From: Roseimaritima sediminicola
GTDB taxonomy: Bacteria; Planctomycetota; Planctomycetia; Pirellulales; Pirellulaceae
Direction of reading: 5' to 3'
Length of the DNA stretch: 64,000 bases
NCBI RefSeq assembly: GCF_009618275.1
Contig: NZ_WIAD01000014.1
Location: 1 to 64,000 of the forward strand
Positions 37,428-45,959 of the stretch are shown in pieces; position 1 is the first letter of the stretch; each line of letters opens with the position of its first letter. The position numbers and the translations under genes are program-made. Below the pieces are notes generated by a model. That model had not been told where the DNA came from. It did not search any database and saw nothing but the letters and a program-made list of their open reading frames with translations.

Positions 37428-37817
37428 ATGCCAAAGCGCGTTGTAACCGGGATCGTCACCAGCGACAAAATGAGCAAGACGCGGCGCGTCGAAATCGCTC
37501 GCCGGGTCAAGCACCCCAAGTACGGCAAGTACGTCAAGCGGCGTACGATCTGTTACGCCCACGACGAGGAAAACACCTCCGGTGCCGGCGACTTGGTGGA
37601 ATTGATCGAGTCGCGGCCGATGAGCAAGCTGAAGCGTTGGGAGTTGACGCGGGTGATCGAGAAGAGCACCGCCGTCGACCTGGCAGCCCTGAGGGCCGCT
37701 CGCAAGCACGCCGCCGAAACCGAAGCCATCGAAGCGGCGCACATCGGTGACGAAGACGAAGCCCAACCGGCCGCCGACAGCGACACGACCGACAACAACA
37801 CCGAGAACGCTCAGTAA
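37428..37817 (+). CDS. rpsQ: 30S ribosomal protein S17 with acidic extension
   Basis: The product is 129 residues; the family usually has 80-90. Residues 1-85 contain the core ([40 protein letters not shown]). The last 40 residues are acidic and low in complexity ([20 protein letters not shown] end). S17 binds 16S rRNA helix 11. A perfect hairpin follows at 37856-37882. Confidence 0.94.
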   Translation: MPKRVVTGIVTSDKMSKTRRVEIARRVKHPKYGKYVKRRTICYAHDEENTSGAGDLVELIESRPMSKLKRWELTRVIEKSTAVDLAALRAARKHAAETEAIEAAHIGDEDEAQPAADSDTTDNNTENAQ

Positions 37818-37855
37818 CCCTGAACGTCCTTTCGGCCCTGATCCCCTATTAACCG

Positions 37856-37882
37856 CTTCGCCGCGGCCCCTTCGCGGCGAAG
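37856..37882 (+). other. Perfect 10-bp hairpin between rpsQ and rplN
   Basis: CTTCGCCGCG pairs with CGCGGCGAAG around a 7-nt loop (GCCCCTT). It lacks a T-run, so it may be a transcript-processing or pause element rather than a terminator. Confidence 0.6.
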
Positions 37883-37926
37883 GCCCAACCACACAAAACG
37901 AACCTGCCGGGAATCGGCTTAGTTTC

Positions 37927-38295
37927 ATGATTCAGCAAGAAACACGACTGGATGTTGCCGACAACACCGGTGCTCGGGAAGTAATGTGCATCAAGGTGCT
38001 GGGTGGTTCCCGACGTCGCTTCGCCACGATTGGCGATGTGATCGTCTGCAGCGTCAAGAGCACGATCCCGGGCAGCGAAGTCAAGAAGAAAGCCATTGTG
38101 CGAGCGGTCATCGTGCGGGCCAAGCAGCCCACGCGGCGCGGTGACGGCAGCTACATCCGTTTTGACAGCAACGCCGTGGTCTTGATCGATAAAGATAAAG
38201 CCCCCCGCGGTACCCGTATCTTTGGTGCGGTCGCCCGCGAGCTGCGCGAGCAGAACTTCATGAAGATCGTCAGCCTGGCCAACGAAGTCGTTTGA
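37927..38295 (+). CDS. rplN: 50S ribosomal protein L14
   Basis: The product is 122 residues, starting [20 protein letters not shown]. Its [20 protein letters not shown], core [20 protein letters not shown] and ending [16 protein letters not shown] are typical. L14 forms an intersubunit bridge with the 16S rRNA. The start at 37927 is an ATG; upstream codons in frame belong to the rpsQ tail region and are not used. Confidence 0.97.
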   Translation: MIQQETRLDVADNTGAREVMCIKVLGGSRRRFATIGDVIVCSVKSTIPGSEVKKKAIVRAVIVRAKQPTRRGDGSYIRFDSNAVVLIDKDKAPRGTRIFGAVARELREQNFMKIVSLANEVV

Positions 38296-38364
38296 GCCGC
38301 GGGCGAATGCCAGACCATCTTCCGCAACCCAATCCATTACACACTTATAGATCGCAGTACCGCA

Positions 38365-38715
38365 ATGTTGTTTCGCGTCGATGACCAAGTAGTCGTGATT
38401 ACCGGAGCCGACAAAGGCGTCAAGGGCAAGATCCTGAAGGTCGATCGTCAGAACCGCAAGGTGCTCGTCGAAGGCGTGGCGAAGGTGTATAAACACGTCC
38501 GCCGCAGCCAGAAGAACCCCCAGGGCGGCCGCTTGAGCAAAGAGATGCCGATCGACGTCAGCAACGTGATGTTGGTCGACCCCAAGACCGGCGAACCGAC
38601 CCGGATCGGCGTCCGTTACCTGGACGACGGCAGCAAAGAACGATACGCCAAAAAGTCCGGCAACAGCCTGGGCAAGATGAGCCCCGCCAAGCCGCGCTAC
38701 GCCACCCAGTCGTAG
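38365..38715 (+). CDS. rplX: 50S ribosomal protein L24
   Basis: The product is 116 residues. The KOW motif lies in VVITGADKGVKGKILKVDRQ and the core contains VKVYKHVRRSQKNPQGG-like sequence (AKVYKHVRRSQKNPQGGRLS). L24 is an early assembly initiator on 23S rRNA. The ATG at 38365 is a clear start. Confidence 0.96.
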   Translation: MLFRVDDQVVVITGADKGVKGKILKVDRQNRKVLVEGVAKVYKHVRRSQKNPQGGRLSKEMPIDVSNVMLVDPKTGEPTRIGVRYLDDGSKERYAKKSGNSLGKMSPAKPRYATQS

Positions 38716-38787
38716 CCCCCATTCGCACAACCGTTTTCACACCAGCTCGACCACTTTCGCCGAGCGCTACAACGAGAACCCCAGACC

Positions 38788-39360
38788 ATGGCATCCGTAC
38801 CACGGTTACAACAGAAGTATCAAGAGCAGGTTCGCTCCGCACTGCAGGAGAAGTTCAACTTCGCCAACGTGCATCAGATCCCGCGTCTGGAAAAAGTCAC
38901 CATCAACATGGGCGTCGGTTCGGCGGTCGGTGACAAGAAGCACCTGGACATCGCCTTCGATGCCTTGACGGAAATCGCTGGCCAGAAACCTGTCTACACC
39001 CTCGCTCGCACCTCGATCTCGAACTTCCGCCTGCGGGAAGGGATGCCGATCGGATGCATGGCGACGCTGCGTCGGGCTCGGATGTACGAGTTCATGGACC
39101 GCTTGATCTCGGTCGTGTTGCCGCGTGTTCGTGACTTTCGCGGGATCAGTCCCAAGAGTTTCGACGGCCGGGGCAACTACAGCATGGGCCTGGTCGAACA
39201 GTTGGTGTTTCCGGAACTGAACCCGGACAAATACACCCGCCCCCAGGGCATGAACATCACGGTCGTGACCACGGCCGAGAACAACGATCAGGGTCGTGAG
39301 CTGCTGCGGCTGTTGGGCATGCCCTTCCGCGAGAGCAAGCCCAAGGGCTCCGCAGCGTAA
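38788..39360 (+). CDS. rplE: 50S ribosomal protein L5
   Basis: The product is 190 residues. Conserved features are PRLEKVTINMGVGSAVGDKK and GRGNYSMGLVEQLVFPEL. L5 binds 5S rRNA and contacts P-site tRNA. Length fits bacterial L5 (about 180). Confidence 0.97.
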   Translation: MASVPRLQQKYQEQVRSALQEKFNFANVHQIPRLEKVTINMGVGSAVGDKKHLDIAFDALTEIAGQKPVYTLARTSISNFRLREGMPIGCMATLRRARMYEFMDRLISVVLPRVRDFRGISPKSFDGRGNYSMGLVEQLVFPELNPDKYTRPQGMNITVVTTAENNDQGRELLRLLGMPFRESKPKGSAA

Positions 39361-39414
39361 TTAGTCCGTTCTTCGTCCATACAATGAATCGCAAAACCGA
39401 TAGGTAGCCGCCCA

Positions 39415-39600
39415 GTGGCCAGCAAATCAAAAGTCGCCAAGGCGAATCGAGAACCCAAATTTTCTACCCGCCGTGAGAACCGTTGCAATATCTGTGGACG
39501 CCCGCGTTCGGTGTACCGCAAGTTTGGCCTGTGCCGAATTTGTTTCCGCCAGTTGGCGGATAAAGGCTTGATTCCTGGCGTCCGTAAGAGCAGCTGGTAG
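39415..39600 (+). CDS. rpsN: 30S ribosomal protein S14 type Z (zinc form)
   Basis: The 61-residue product uses a GTG start. The zinc ribbon is intact, CNIC near residue 24 and CRIC near residue 41, so this is the zinc-dependent short form rather than the long C- form. It lies between rplE and rpsH as usual. Confidence 0.95.
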   Translation: MASKSKVAKANREPKFSTRRENRCNICGRPRSVYRKFGLCRICFRQLADKGLIPGVRKSSW

Positions 39601-39612
39601 GGGACCGATACC

Positions 39613-40008
39613 ATGATGACCGACCCAATCGCAGATATGTTGACCCGCATCCGCAACGCCGTTCGAGTGGAACGACGCTTCGTGGATATTCCCGCCAGCC
39701 GCGTCAAACGCGGCGTCGCCGACGTGCTCAAACGCGAAGGCTTCATCTGGGACTGGAAAGAGGTCGAAGCCCAGCCCGCTGCGGTGCTGCGAATCGAACT
39801 CAAGTACGGCCCCAATGGCGAACGCGTGATCCAGAGCATCCGCCGCGTCAGCAAACCGGGACGCCGCCAGTACAGCGGCAGCCGCGAACTGAAACCCGTC
39901 CTCGGTGGACTGGGCATCCGTATCATCAGCACCAGCCGGGGCGTGATGAGCGACCGCGAAGCACGCCGCGACAAGGTCGGCGGTGAAGTGCTGGCCGAAG
40001 TCGCCTAA
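39613..40008 (+). CDS. rpsH: 30S ribosomal protein S8
   Basis: The product is 131 residues. The start MMTDPIADMLTRIRNAVRVE and the end GLGIRIISTSRGVMSDREAR are typical of S8. S8 is a primary 16S rRNA-binding protein and, in E. coli, represses the spc operon. It follows rpsN by 12 nt. Confidence 0.96.
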   Translation: MMTDPIADMLTRIRNAVRVERRFVDIPASRVKRGVADVLKREGFIWDWKEVEAQPAAVLRIELKYGPNGERVIQSIRRVSKPGRRQYSGSRELKPVLGGLGIRIISTSRGVMSDREARRDKVGGEVLAEVA

Positions 40009-40098
40009 ACCACCGGGGCTACACCTCGACACGGGTCGTCGCGGCCCTGCCGCAGGTTCCAATCCAATCAGATCACCTTTTAAACCTTTGCAGTTGTC

Positions 40099-40644
40099 AT
40101 GAGTCGTCTAGGCAAGAAACCGGTCACCATCCCGGGCGGTGCAACCGTCGCGGTCGACGGCCGTACAATCAGCGTTGAAGGCCCCAAGGGCAAGCTGGAA
40201 TACATGCACCGGCCAGAGGTCTCGGTCAGCGTCGATAGCGATGCCGGCCAGGTTACCGTCACCCGGGAAGAAGACTCCCGCGATGCCGGCGCCTACCATG
40301 GCCTGACGCGGACCCTGATCCAGAACATGGTCGTCGGCGTGACCGAAGGTTACGAGAAACGGCTCGAGGTCGTGGGCGTGGGTTACCTGGCGGCGATCTC
40401 CGGCGACACCCTGCAGTTGCGGGTGGGTTATGCCAATGAACTGCACAAAAAGATCCCGGCCGAGCTGGACGTCACCTGCCCCGACCAAACCCACGTGGTG
40501 GTCAAGGGCTGTGACAAACAGAAGGTTGGCCAGTTCGCCGCGGAAGTCCGCGCCCTGCGTAAACCCGAACCCTACAAGGGCAAGGGCGTGCGTTATCAGG
40601 GTGAACAGGTCAAACTGAAACCTGGTAAAGCGGCCGGTAAGTAA
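40099..40644 (+). CDS. rplF: 50S ribosomal protein L6
   Basis: The product is 181 residues, MSRLGKKPVTIPGGATVAVD at the start. Its second domain has GVTEGYEKRLEVVGVGYLAA, and the end PYKGKGVRYQGEQVKLKPGK is typical. L6 binds 23S rRNA near the factor-binding centre. Length is normal. Confidence 0.97.
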   Translation: MSRLGKKPVTIPGGATVAVDGRTISVEGPKGKLEYMHRPEVSVSVDSDAGQVTVTREEDSRDAGAYHGLTRTLIQNMVVGVTEGYEKRLEVVGVGYLAAISGDTLQLRVGYANELHKKIPAELDVTCPDQTHVVVKGCDKQKVGQFAAEVRALRKPEPYKGKGVRYQGEQVKLKPGKAAGK

Positions 40645-40696
40645 ACCCACTTGGCAATCAACCGACCACGCTCGTTGGTCCGCATAGAGTAAGACG

Positions 40697-41065
40697 ATGG
40701 ATAAGAACAAGAAACTGAATGTCAAACGGCTGCGTCGTCGCCAGCACGTCCGCAACAAACTGCGTGGCACCGCTGAAGCGCCTCGGCTGTCGGTCCAGCG
40801 CAGCTTAAAACACTTCGCCTGCCAGCTGATCGACGACACCGCGGGCAAGACGTTGGCCAGCGCCAGCACCCGCGACAAGGACGCCCGCGATTCGATCCAG
40901 TACGGTGGCAACTGCGACGCGGCCGCTGCGGTCGGCAAACGAATCGCCGAAAAGGCTGCCGCCGCGGGCATCACTCGCGTGCGTTTGGATCGTGGACACA
41001 ACCGCTACCACGGTCGCGTCAAAGCCTTCGCCGATTCGGCTCGCGAAGGCGGATTGCAGTTCTAA
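40697..41065 (+). CDS. rplR: 50S ribosomal protein L18
   Basis: The product is 122 residues. The basic start ([14 protein letters not shown]), [18 protein letters not shown] and the ending [18 protein letters not shown] are typical. L18 binds 5S rRNA. It is followed by rpsE after 103 nt. Confidence 0.96.
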   Translation: MDKNKKLNVKRLRRRQHVRNKLRGTAEAPRLSVQRSLKHFACQLIDDTAGKTLASASTRDKDARDSIQYGGNCDAAAAVGKRIAEKAAAAGITRVRLDRGHNRYHGRVKAFADSAREGGLQF

Positions 41066-41168
41066 GCCGGCTGGCTGAAGACCCCACGAAGCGCGACCGC
41101 CGTTGTCGATTAGGTGCCCGGTCGCTGTGCTCCTGTTCCCCGAAACCAACTAAACATTCGAGTCGAAC

Positions 41169-41738
41169 GTGTCTCAATCAACTCAACCCGGCGAATTGCT
41201 CGATCGCGTCGTCAAAATTAAACGCTGTGCTGCCGTGGTCAAAGGCGGTCGCCGCTTCAGCTTCGCAGCCATGGTGGTCGTCGGTGACGGGAAAGGTAAA
41301 GTCGGCTGGGGTTACGGCAAAGCCAACGAGGTTCCGCCCAGCGTCAGCAAGGGCCAGAAACAGGCCAGCCGCAATATGATCGAAGTTCCGGTTGTCGACG
41401 GAACGATCCCCCACCAGGTCTGGGGCCATTTTGGCGCTGCCAAAGTGCTGCTGATCCCCGCCGGTGCGGGTACCGGTGTCATCGCCGGACAAGCCGTGCG
41501 TGCGGTCTGTGAAGCAGTTGGTTTGCACGATATCCTGACCAAGAGCTACGGCACCAACAATCCGGTCACGCTGGTCAAAGCCACCATCGATGCCCTCAGC
41601 AAGCTGCGGACCCGCGAACAGGTCGCCGCCCTGCGTGGACTCGACCCCGCCGAACTGATGGGCGCCACCGCCCCGGCCCCGGTCAAGGCAGAGAGCGCCG
41701 AGCAGGCAGCGAGTGCCACGACCGAGAGCGCCGAATAA
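41169..41738 (+). CDS. rpsE: 30S ribosomal protein S5
   Basis: The 189-residue product starts at a GTG. The conserved [20 protein letters not shown] and core [20 protein letters not shown] and [10 protein letters not shown]-like stretch ([20 protein letters not shown]) mark S5. It acts in decoding fidelity. The C-terminal 35 residues are a lineage-specific Ala/Glu-rich tail. No rpmD (L30) follows. Confidence 0.96.
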   Translation: MSQSTQPGELLDRVVKIKRCAAVVKGGRRFSFAAMVVVGDGKGKVGWGYGKANEVPPSVSKGQKQASRNMIEVPVVDGTIPHQVWGHFGAAKVLLIPAGAGTGVIAGQAVRAVCEAVGLHDILTKSYGTNNPVTLVKATIDALSKLRTREQVAALRGLDPAELMGATAPAPVKAESAEQAASATTESAE

Positions 41739-41776
41739 ATCCTCCGTCCAAATTTTGCAAGTCAGAAGACAAAGCC

Positions 41777-42277
41777 ATGAATCTCGAAGACGTCCATCGC
41801 GGAATACACAAGCACAAGGCCCGCAAGCGGATCGGCCGCGGCCCCGGCTCGGGTACTGGCAAGACGTCCGGTCGAGGCCACAAGGGTCACAAGAGCCGTA
41901 GTGGTTACTCGCGTAAACCCGTCTTCCAAGGCGGTGCGATGCCCATGATTCGCCGCATCCCCAAACGCGGCTTCAACAACAAATGGGGCGTCGAGGTGTT
42001 CGCCGTTAACGTGGCTGCGCTGGACAAGGCTTTCGAGGACGGTGACGAGGTCACCCTCGAGGCGTTGGCCGCCAAGCACGTCGCCACCGGAACCTTCGAC
42101 GAAGTCAAAATCCTGGGCGACGGCGAGCTGACCAAGAAACTGACCGTCACGGCTCATCGCTTCAGCAAGCAAGCCGAAGAGAAGATCACCAAGGCCGGCG
42201 GTACCGTCAATCGTATTGCTCCCAAGCGAACGCCCAAAGAACGCGTTGCCGCACTGAAGTCTGAAAAGAACGGCTAG
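41777..42277 (+). CDS. rplO: 50S ribosomal protein L15
   Basis: The product is 166 residues. The start ([20 protein letters not shown]) leads to the Gly-rich [20 protein letters not shown] and [20 protein letters not shown] segment. L15 contacts 23S rRNA and is needed for late assembly. It follows rpsE directly, with no L30 gene between. A strong terminator follows. Confidence 0.96.
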   Translation: MNLEDVHRGIHKHKARKRIGRGPGSGTGKTSGRGHKGHKSRSGYSRKPVFQGGAMPMIRRIPKRGFNNKWGVEVFAVNVAALDKAFEDGDEVTLEALAAKHVATGTFDEVKILGDGELTKKLTVTAHRFSKQAEEKITKAGGTVNRIAPKRTPKERVAALKSEKNG

Positions 42278-42345
42278 CACGACCGCAAGGATGTGGGCAT
42301 CGCGGATTCCCGTCTCGCATCGGTCAGCGGGAATCGCTAGATTGT

Positions 42346-42380
42346 CGGCGGCCGTCCACTTCGGCCGCCGTTTTGTTGTT
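42346..42380 (+). terminator. Intrinsic terminator between rplO and secY
   Basis: A perfect 9-bp stem (CGGCGGCCG/CGGCCGCCG) with a 7-nt loop is followed by TTTTGTTGTT. It marks the end of the ribosomal protein transcript, or acts as an attenuator before secY. Confidence 0.85.
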
Positions 42381-42439
42381 ACTTCCAGCGCCGCCCGTTT
42401 GCTGCGCTTGTCCTCCGTCGGACGAATGGACACCCCGCG

Positions 42440-43786
42440 ATGTTAGAAAAGATTCGCATCATATTCTCGATCCCGGAACTGCGTCGCAAGATTTTGCTGA
42501 CGCTGGGTCTGTTGGCGATTTACCGCATCGGTTTCCATATTCCGTTGCCGATGATCGCGGCCCCCGACGAGAGTGGCCCCCAGGGCGGTGCCGCCGACTT
42601 CTTCGAAAAGGTCAGCATCTTTGCCGCCAGTGACCTGCGCAACGCCACGATCTTCGGTCTGGGCATCATGCCCTACATCTCCGCGTCGATTATTTTTCAG
42701 TTGCTCGGCAGCGTCTGGAAGCCGCTGGAAGAACTGAAGAAGGAGGGCGAGGCAGGCCGCAAGAAATTAAACGAATACACGCGGTATCTGACCGTCTTGA
42801 TCTGCCTGGTGCAGAGCTACCTGTACCTCAGCCTGATGCTGGTCGGTGGCGACCGTATCGACCCCGACTTTTTGATCGACGGATCGTTGGGCATCGGCTG
42901 GCAAATCGCTGCCGTATTGGTGATGACCTGCGGCACGGTGTTCCTGATGTGGCTGGGCGAGCAGATCGACGAGTACGGCATCGGTAACGGGATCAGTTTG
43001 TTGATCATGGCCGGGATTTTGGCCCAGATGCCTTCGGCTCTGTTTGAGTTGATCAACAACATGGAATACAACCTGGTTGGACTGGGCAGCGGCACGATCG
43101 GGGTGGAGACCTTGATCATCCTGGTGCTGTTGTTCGTCAGCGTCGTGTTTGGCGTGGTGTTCATCACGCTGGGCCAACGCCGGATCCCGACCCAGAGTGC
43201 CAAATTTACCCGTGGGCGACGCGTCTACGGCGGCACGCGTCAGTTCCTGCCGCTGCGAATCAACCAGGCCGGCGTGATGCCGATCATTTTCGCCAGCAGT
43301 CTGTTGATGATCCCCGGTGTGCTGTTGGGTTTCTTGGCCGGACGGTTCGAAGGGCGGACCAGCGAAGTGCTGAACGCAACCAGTATCACGCTCGGTGACG
43401 GAACCTCGTACATCTACAACATGATGTACGTGCTGTTGATCTTCTTCTTCTGCTACTTCTGGACGGCGATCACTTTTAATCCCAAAGAGATGTCCGACCA
43501 GTTGAAGGAGAGCGGCACGTTCATCCCGGGTTACCGTCCCGGCAAACGGACGACCGATCACCTGGAACGCGTCATGGTCCGCATCACCTACGTCGGAGCC
43601 GCCTTCCTGGCGATTGTCGCAATCGTCCCGACAATCGTGTATGCTTCGCTGAACGTGCCCTACTCCATCGCAGGTTTCTACGGTGGGACGGGATTGCTGA
43701 TTGCCGTGAGTGTGGCCTTTGATTTGATCCAAAAGATCGACAGCCACCTGGTGATGCGAAACTACCGAGGAATGCTGGAAGCCTAG
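42440..43786 (+). CDS. secY: Protein translocase subunit SecY
   Basis: The product is 448 residues with ten transmembrane helices, starting MLEKIRIIFSIPELRRKILL. Conserved features include the plug-containing DLRNATIFGLGIMPYISASI, the GGTRQFLPLRINQAGVMPII cytoplasmic loop and FNPKEMSDQLKESGTFIPGY. SecY is the channel of the Sec system. It lies between a terminator and adk, 46 nt before it. Confidence 0.96.
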   Translation: MLEKIRIIFSIPELRRKILLTLGLLAIYRIGFHIPLPMIAAPDESGPQGGAADFFEKVSIFAASDLRNATIFGLGIMPYISASIIFQLLGSVWKPLEELKKEGEAGRKKLNEYTRYLTVLICLVQSYLYLSLMLVGGDRIDPDFLIDGSLGIGWQIAAVLVMTCGTVFLMWLGEQIDEYGIGNGISLLIMAGILAQMPSALFELINNMEYNLVGLGSGTIGVETLIILVLLFVSVVFGVVFITLGQRRIPTQSAKFTRGRRVYGGTRQFLPLRINQAGVMPIIFASSLLMIPGVLLGFLAGRFEGRTSEVLNATSITLGDGTSYIYNMMYVLLIFFFCYFWTAITFNPKEMSDQLKESGTFIPGYRPGKRTTDHLERVMVRITYVGAAFLAIVAIVPTIVYASLNVPYSIAGFYGGTGLLIAVSVAFDLIQKIDSHLVMRNYRGMLEA

Positions 43787-43832
43787 GCTTGGGCGATCCG
43801 GTCGCTGTCCCCTCAGGCTGCAAGAGAGCGTC

Positions 43833-44408
43833 ATGCGGATCGTCTTTATCGGACCGCCCGGAGCCGGCAAGGGCACGCAGTGCAAACGGCTGACCGAGCG
43901 ACTGCGGATCCCTCATCTGTCCACGGGCGATATGCTGCGAGCGACGCTCCAGCAGCAATCCGCCCTCGGGCGGCAGATCGCCTCGTTCATCAATCAGGGT
44001 ATGCTGGCCCCTGATTACCTGGTGATGCGAATCGCCAAAAAACGGTTGCTGGAACAGGATTGCCAACGCGGCTGCCTCCTGGACGGCTTCCCCCGCACCA
44101 TCCCGCAGGCTCAGTTGCTGGACGAGTTTCTCAGCAACCTCGGATGCCGACTGGATCTCGTGCTGCACCTGCACTGCCCGCAGGAGGAACTGGTCAAGCG
44201 TATGCTGCGGCGAGCGATGATCGAGTTCCGAGCCGACGACACGGCCGAAACCATCGCCTCGCGGCTGCGCATCTTCCGCACTTCGACCGAGCCGCTGCTG
44301 GAGTACTATCGTGAGCGAGGCGTTCTGTGCGATGTCGATGGCATGCAGTCGCCCGAAGAGGTCGCCCAGCAGATCGCCGACCATGTGGCCTCACGCCAGG
44401 CCAGTTGA
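43833..44408 (+). CDS. adk: Adenylate kinase (short lid)
   Basis: The product is 191 residues. The P-loop GPPGAGKGTQCKR lies at 7-19. The HLSTGDMLRATLQQQSALGR and GCLLDGFPRTIPQAQLLDEF motifs follow. The lid region (LHCPQEELVKRMLRRAMIEF) is short, without Zn cysteines. Adk balances AMP, ADP and ATP in the cytoplasm. Its stop lies 14 nt before nrdR. No map or infA gene follows, unlike many bacteria. Confidence 0.95.
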   Translation: MRIVFIGPPGAGKGTQCKRLTERLRIPHLSTGDMLRATLQQQSALGRQIASFINQGMLAPDYLVMRIAKKRLLEQDCQRGCLLDGFPRTIPQAQLLDEFLSNLGCRLDLVLHLHCPQEELVKRMLRRAMIEFRADDTAETIASRLRIFRTSTEPLLEYYRERGVLCDVDGMQSPEEVAQQIADHVASRQAS

Positions 44409-44422
44409 TTGAGAGGACGGCG

Positions 44423-44872
44423 ATGAGATGCCCGTTTTGCAAACACGATAACGACCGCGTCGTCGACACCCGGGCCATGGAAGACGGCTTCCTGATCCGC
44501 CGTCGCCGCAGCTGCGGAACCTGCCACCGCCGGTTCACCACCTACGAACGGCTGGAAGAATTCGATATTCGCGTCATCAAACGCGACCAGTCCCGGCAAC
44601 CGTTCGATCCCGAAAAGATCCGCAGAGGAATCGAACGCGCCTGCTGGAAGCGTCCGGTCAGTACCGAACGGATCCAGTTACTGGTCCAGGAAATCGAAAC
44701 CGAACTGTACGTTGACGGTGCGATGGAGATCGCTTGTCAGGCGATCGGCGAGCTGGTCATGAAGCGTCTGTACGCCGTCGACGAAGTGGCCTACGTCCGC
44801 TTTGCCAGCGTCTACCGCGACTTCGCCAACGTCGATGATTTCTTCCGCGTCATCGAAGGCATCCGCGAGTAG
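44423..44872 (+). CDS. nrdR: Transcriptional repressor NrdR
   Basis: The product is 149 residues. The N-terminal zinc ribbon has C3-x-x-C6 and C31-x-x-C34 (MRCPFCKHDND, RRSCGTCHRRFTTYERLEEF). The ATP-cone (about 47-137) follows. NrdR represses ribonucleotide reductase genes through NrdR boxes, in response to nucleotide levels. The ATG at 44423 is used (GAGAGGA upstream); a longer in-frame start is not protein-like. It sits in a secY-adk-nrdR arrangement. Confidence 0.96.
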   Translation: MRCPFCKHDNDRVVDTRAMEDGFLIRRRRSCGTCHRRFTTYERLEEFDIRVIKRDQSRQPFDPEKIRRGIERACWKRPVSTERIQLLVQEIETELYVDGAMEIACQAIGELVMKRLYAVDEVAYVRFASVYRDFANVDDFFRVIEGIRE

Positions 44873-44886
44873 CGATCCGCCCAGTG

Positions 44887-44933
44887 GCATAGGCTTCCAG
44901 CCTGTGAACAGTAGCATAGGCTTCCAGCCTGTG
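44887..44933. repeat. Two copies of GCATAGGCTTCCAGCCTGTG
   Basis: The 20-nt unit occurs at 44887-44906 and 44914-44933, beginning 14 nt after the nrdR stop. A partial copy (CACAGGCTGGAAGCC) occurs between ccoG and ccoH near 22350. Confidence 0.75.
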
Positions 44934-44941
44934 GTAAACCG

Positions 44942-45195
44942 TACTCCTACTCCTACTCCTACTCCTACTCCTACTCCTACTCCTACTCCTACTCCTACTC
45001 CTACTCGTGCTCGTACTCGTGCTCGTGCTCGTGCTCGTGCTCGAAATTCGGCGTTTCCCAGTAACCATCCCGCTCAAAGCAGGTCGAGTACGAGCACCGC
45101 TGCGCTGAGTACGAGCACCGCTGCGCTGAGTACGAGTACCGCTGCGCTGAGTACGAGTACGAGTACGAGTACGAGTACGAGTACGAGGACTGCTG
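44942..45195. repeat. Microsatellite with TACTCC, GTRCTC and GAGTACGAG units
   Basis: About ten TACTCC hexamers (44942-45006) lead into GT(A/G)CTC hexamers up to about 45042. Beyond a 44-nt spacer, three 21-bp units of GAGTACGAGCACCGCTGCGC type (45086-45148) lead into repeated GAGTAC units (to 45190). The left and right halves are roughly inverted relative to each other (GTACTC/GAGTAC), so a long hairpin can form. The block lies between convergent genes. Confidence 0.85.
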
Positions 45196-45226
45196 CCCCT
45201 GAGGACGAGAGCCGCCACCTTCTCGC

Positions 45227-45742
45227 TCACGGCAGTTCGATATCCAGCCCGTGATTGAAGCGGTTGGTAAAGTTGGCCAGGGCGACGGCGGCGGCCAGCG
45301 TGACCAATTGCGGCTCGTCGAGAAACGCTTTCAGTTGCTCGACCACCTGCGTGTCCACCTGCGCGGTGCGCGTCAGTTGCTCGGTATAGCGCAGCACGGC
45401 CTTCTCTTGGTCGTCGAAAACGTCGCTGTCGGCAAAGTTGTCGATCGCCGCCAGCTGCTCGTCGCTGATGCCGGCCTGCTTGGCCGCCTGTTGGTGGTAG
45501 TGCGAGCAGTAATCGCAGCGATTGATCTGCGAGGCTTTGAAATAGGCCAATTCGCGATATTTGGCTGGCAAGTCGTTCTGCAGGCCATCATTGATCTGGG
45601 TCAGACCGCCGAGAACATCGGGCTGGTGGGCAGCGGTCGAAAAGATGTTCAGCGACTGCCCGAATTTCTTTTCGATCGCCTTGAGGATGGGTTGCGATTT
45701 TTCCGGGGCATCGTTTGTCTGCAGAGGGGCAACATGCGGCAT
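45227..45742 (-). CDS. Carboxymuconolactone decarboxylase/AhpD-like protein
   Basis: The product is 171 residues. The AhpD-type site CDYCSHYH (Cys-x-x-Cys with a downstream His) lies in SQINRCDYCSHYHQQAAKQA. Such proteins have alkylhydroperoxidase or peroxidase-related activity. The start at 45742 has AAGGA upstream; 15 codons further upstream are not used. The gene lies convergent with nrdR, the microsatellite lying between. Confidence 0.88.
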   Translation of the reverse strand: MPHVAPLQTNDAPEKSQPILKAIEKKFGQSLNIFSTAAHQPDVLGGLTQINDGLQNDLPAKYRELAYFKASQINRCDYCSHYHQQAAKQAGISDEQLAAIDNFADSDVFDDQEKAVLRYTEQLTRTAQVDTQVVEQLKAFLDEPQLVTLAAAVALANFTNRFNHGLDIELP

Positions 45743-45959
45743 GAGGGTCGTTCCTTGAGTTGCAGCGACAGAGATTACGGGACACACAGTCCATACTACA
45801 GGCCAATGGCCTTGGGATGGGCAGCGTCCGCCACCGAAACAATCGAGCTGCCGCTCCGGGGGGGAGCGGCCGATCGAGGCCTTCGATCAGCTATCCTCAG
45901 AATCTCGGCGATTCGCTAGGATAAACGGGTTCATTGGCTGAGTTTCATTGTGAGACGAG

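Noticed and set aside
44942-45195. A CRISPR array.
   Set aside because: Units are short and contiguous with no variable spacers.
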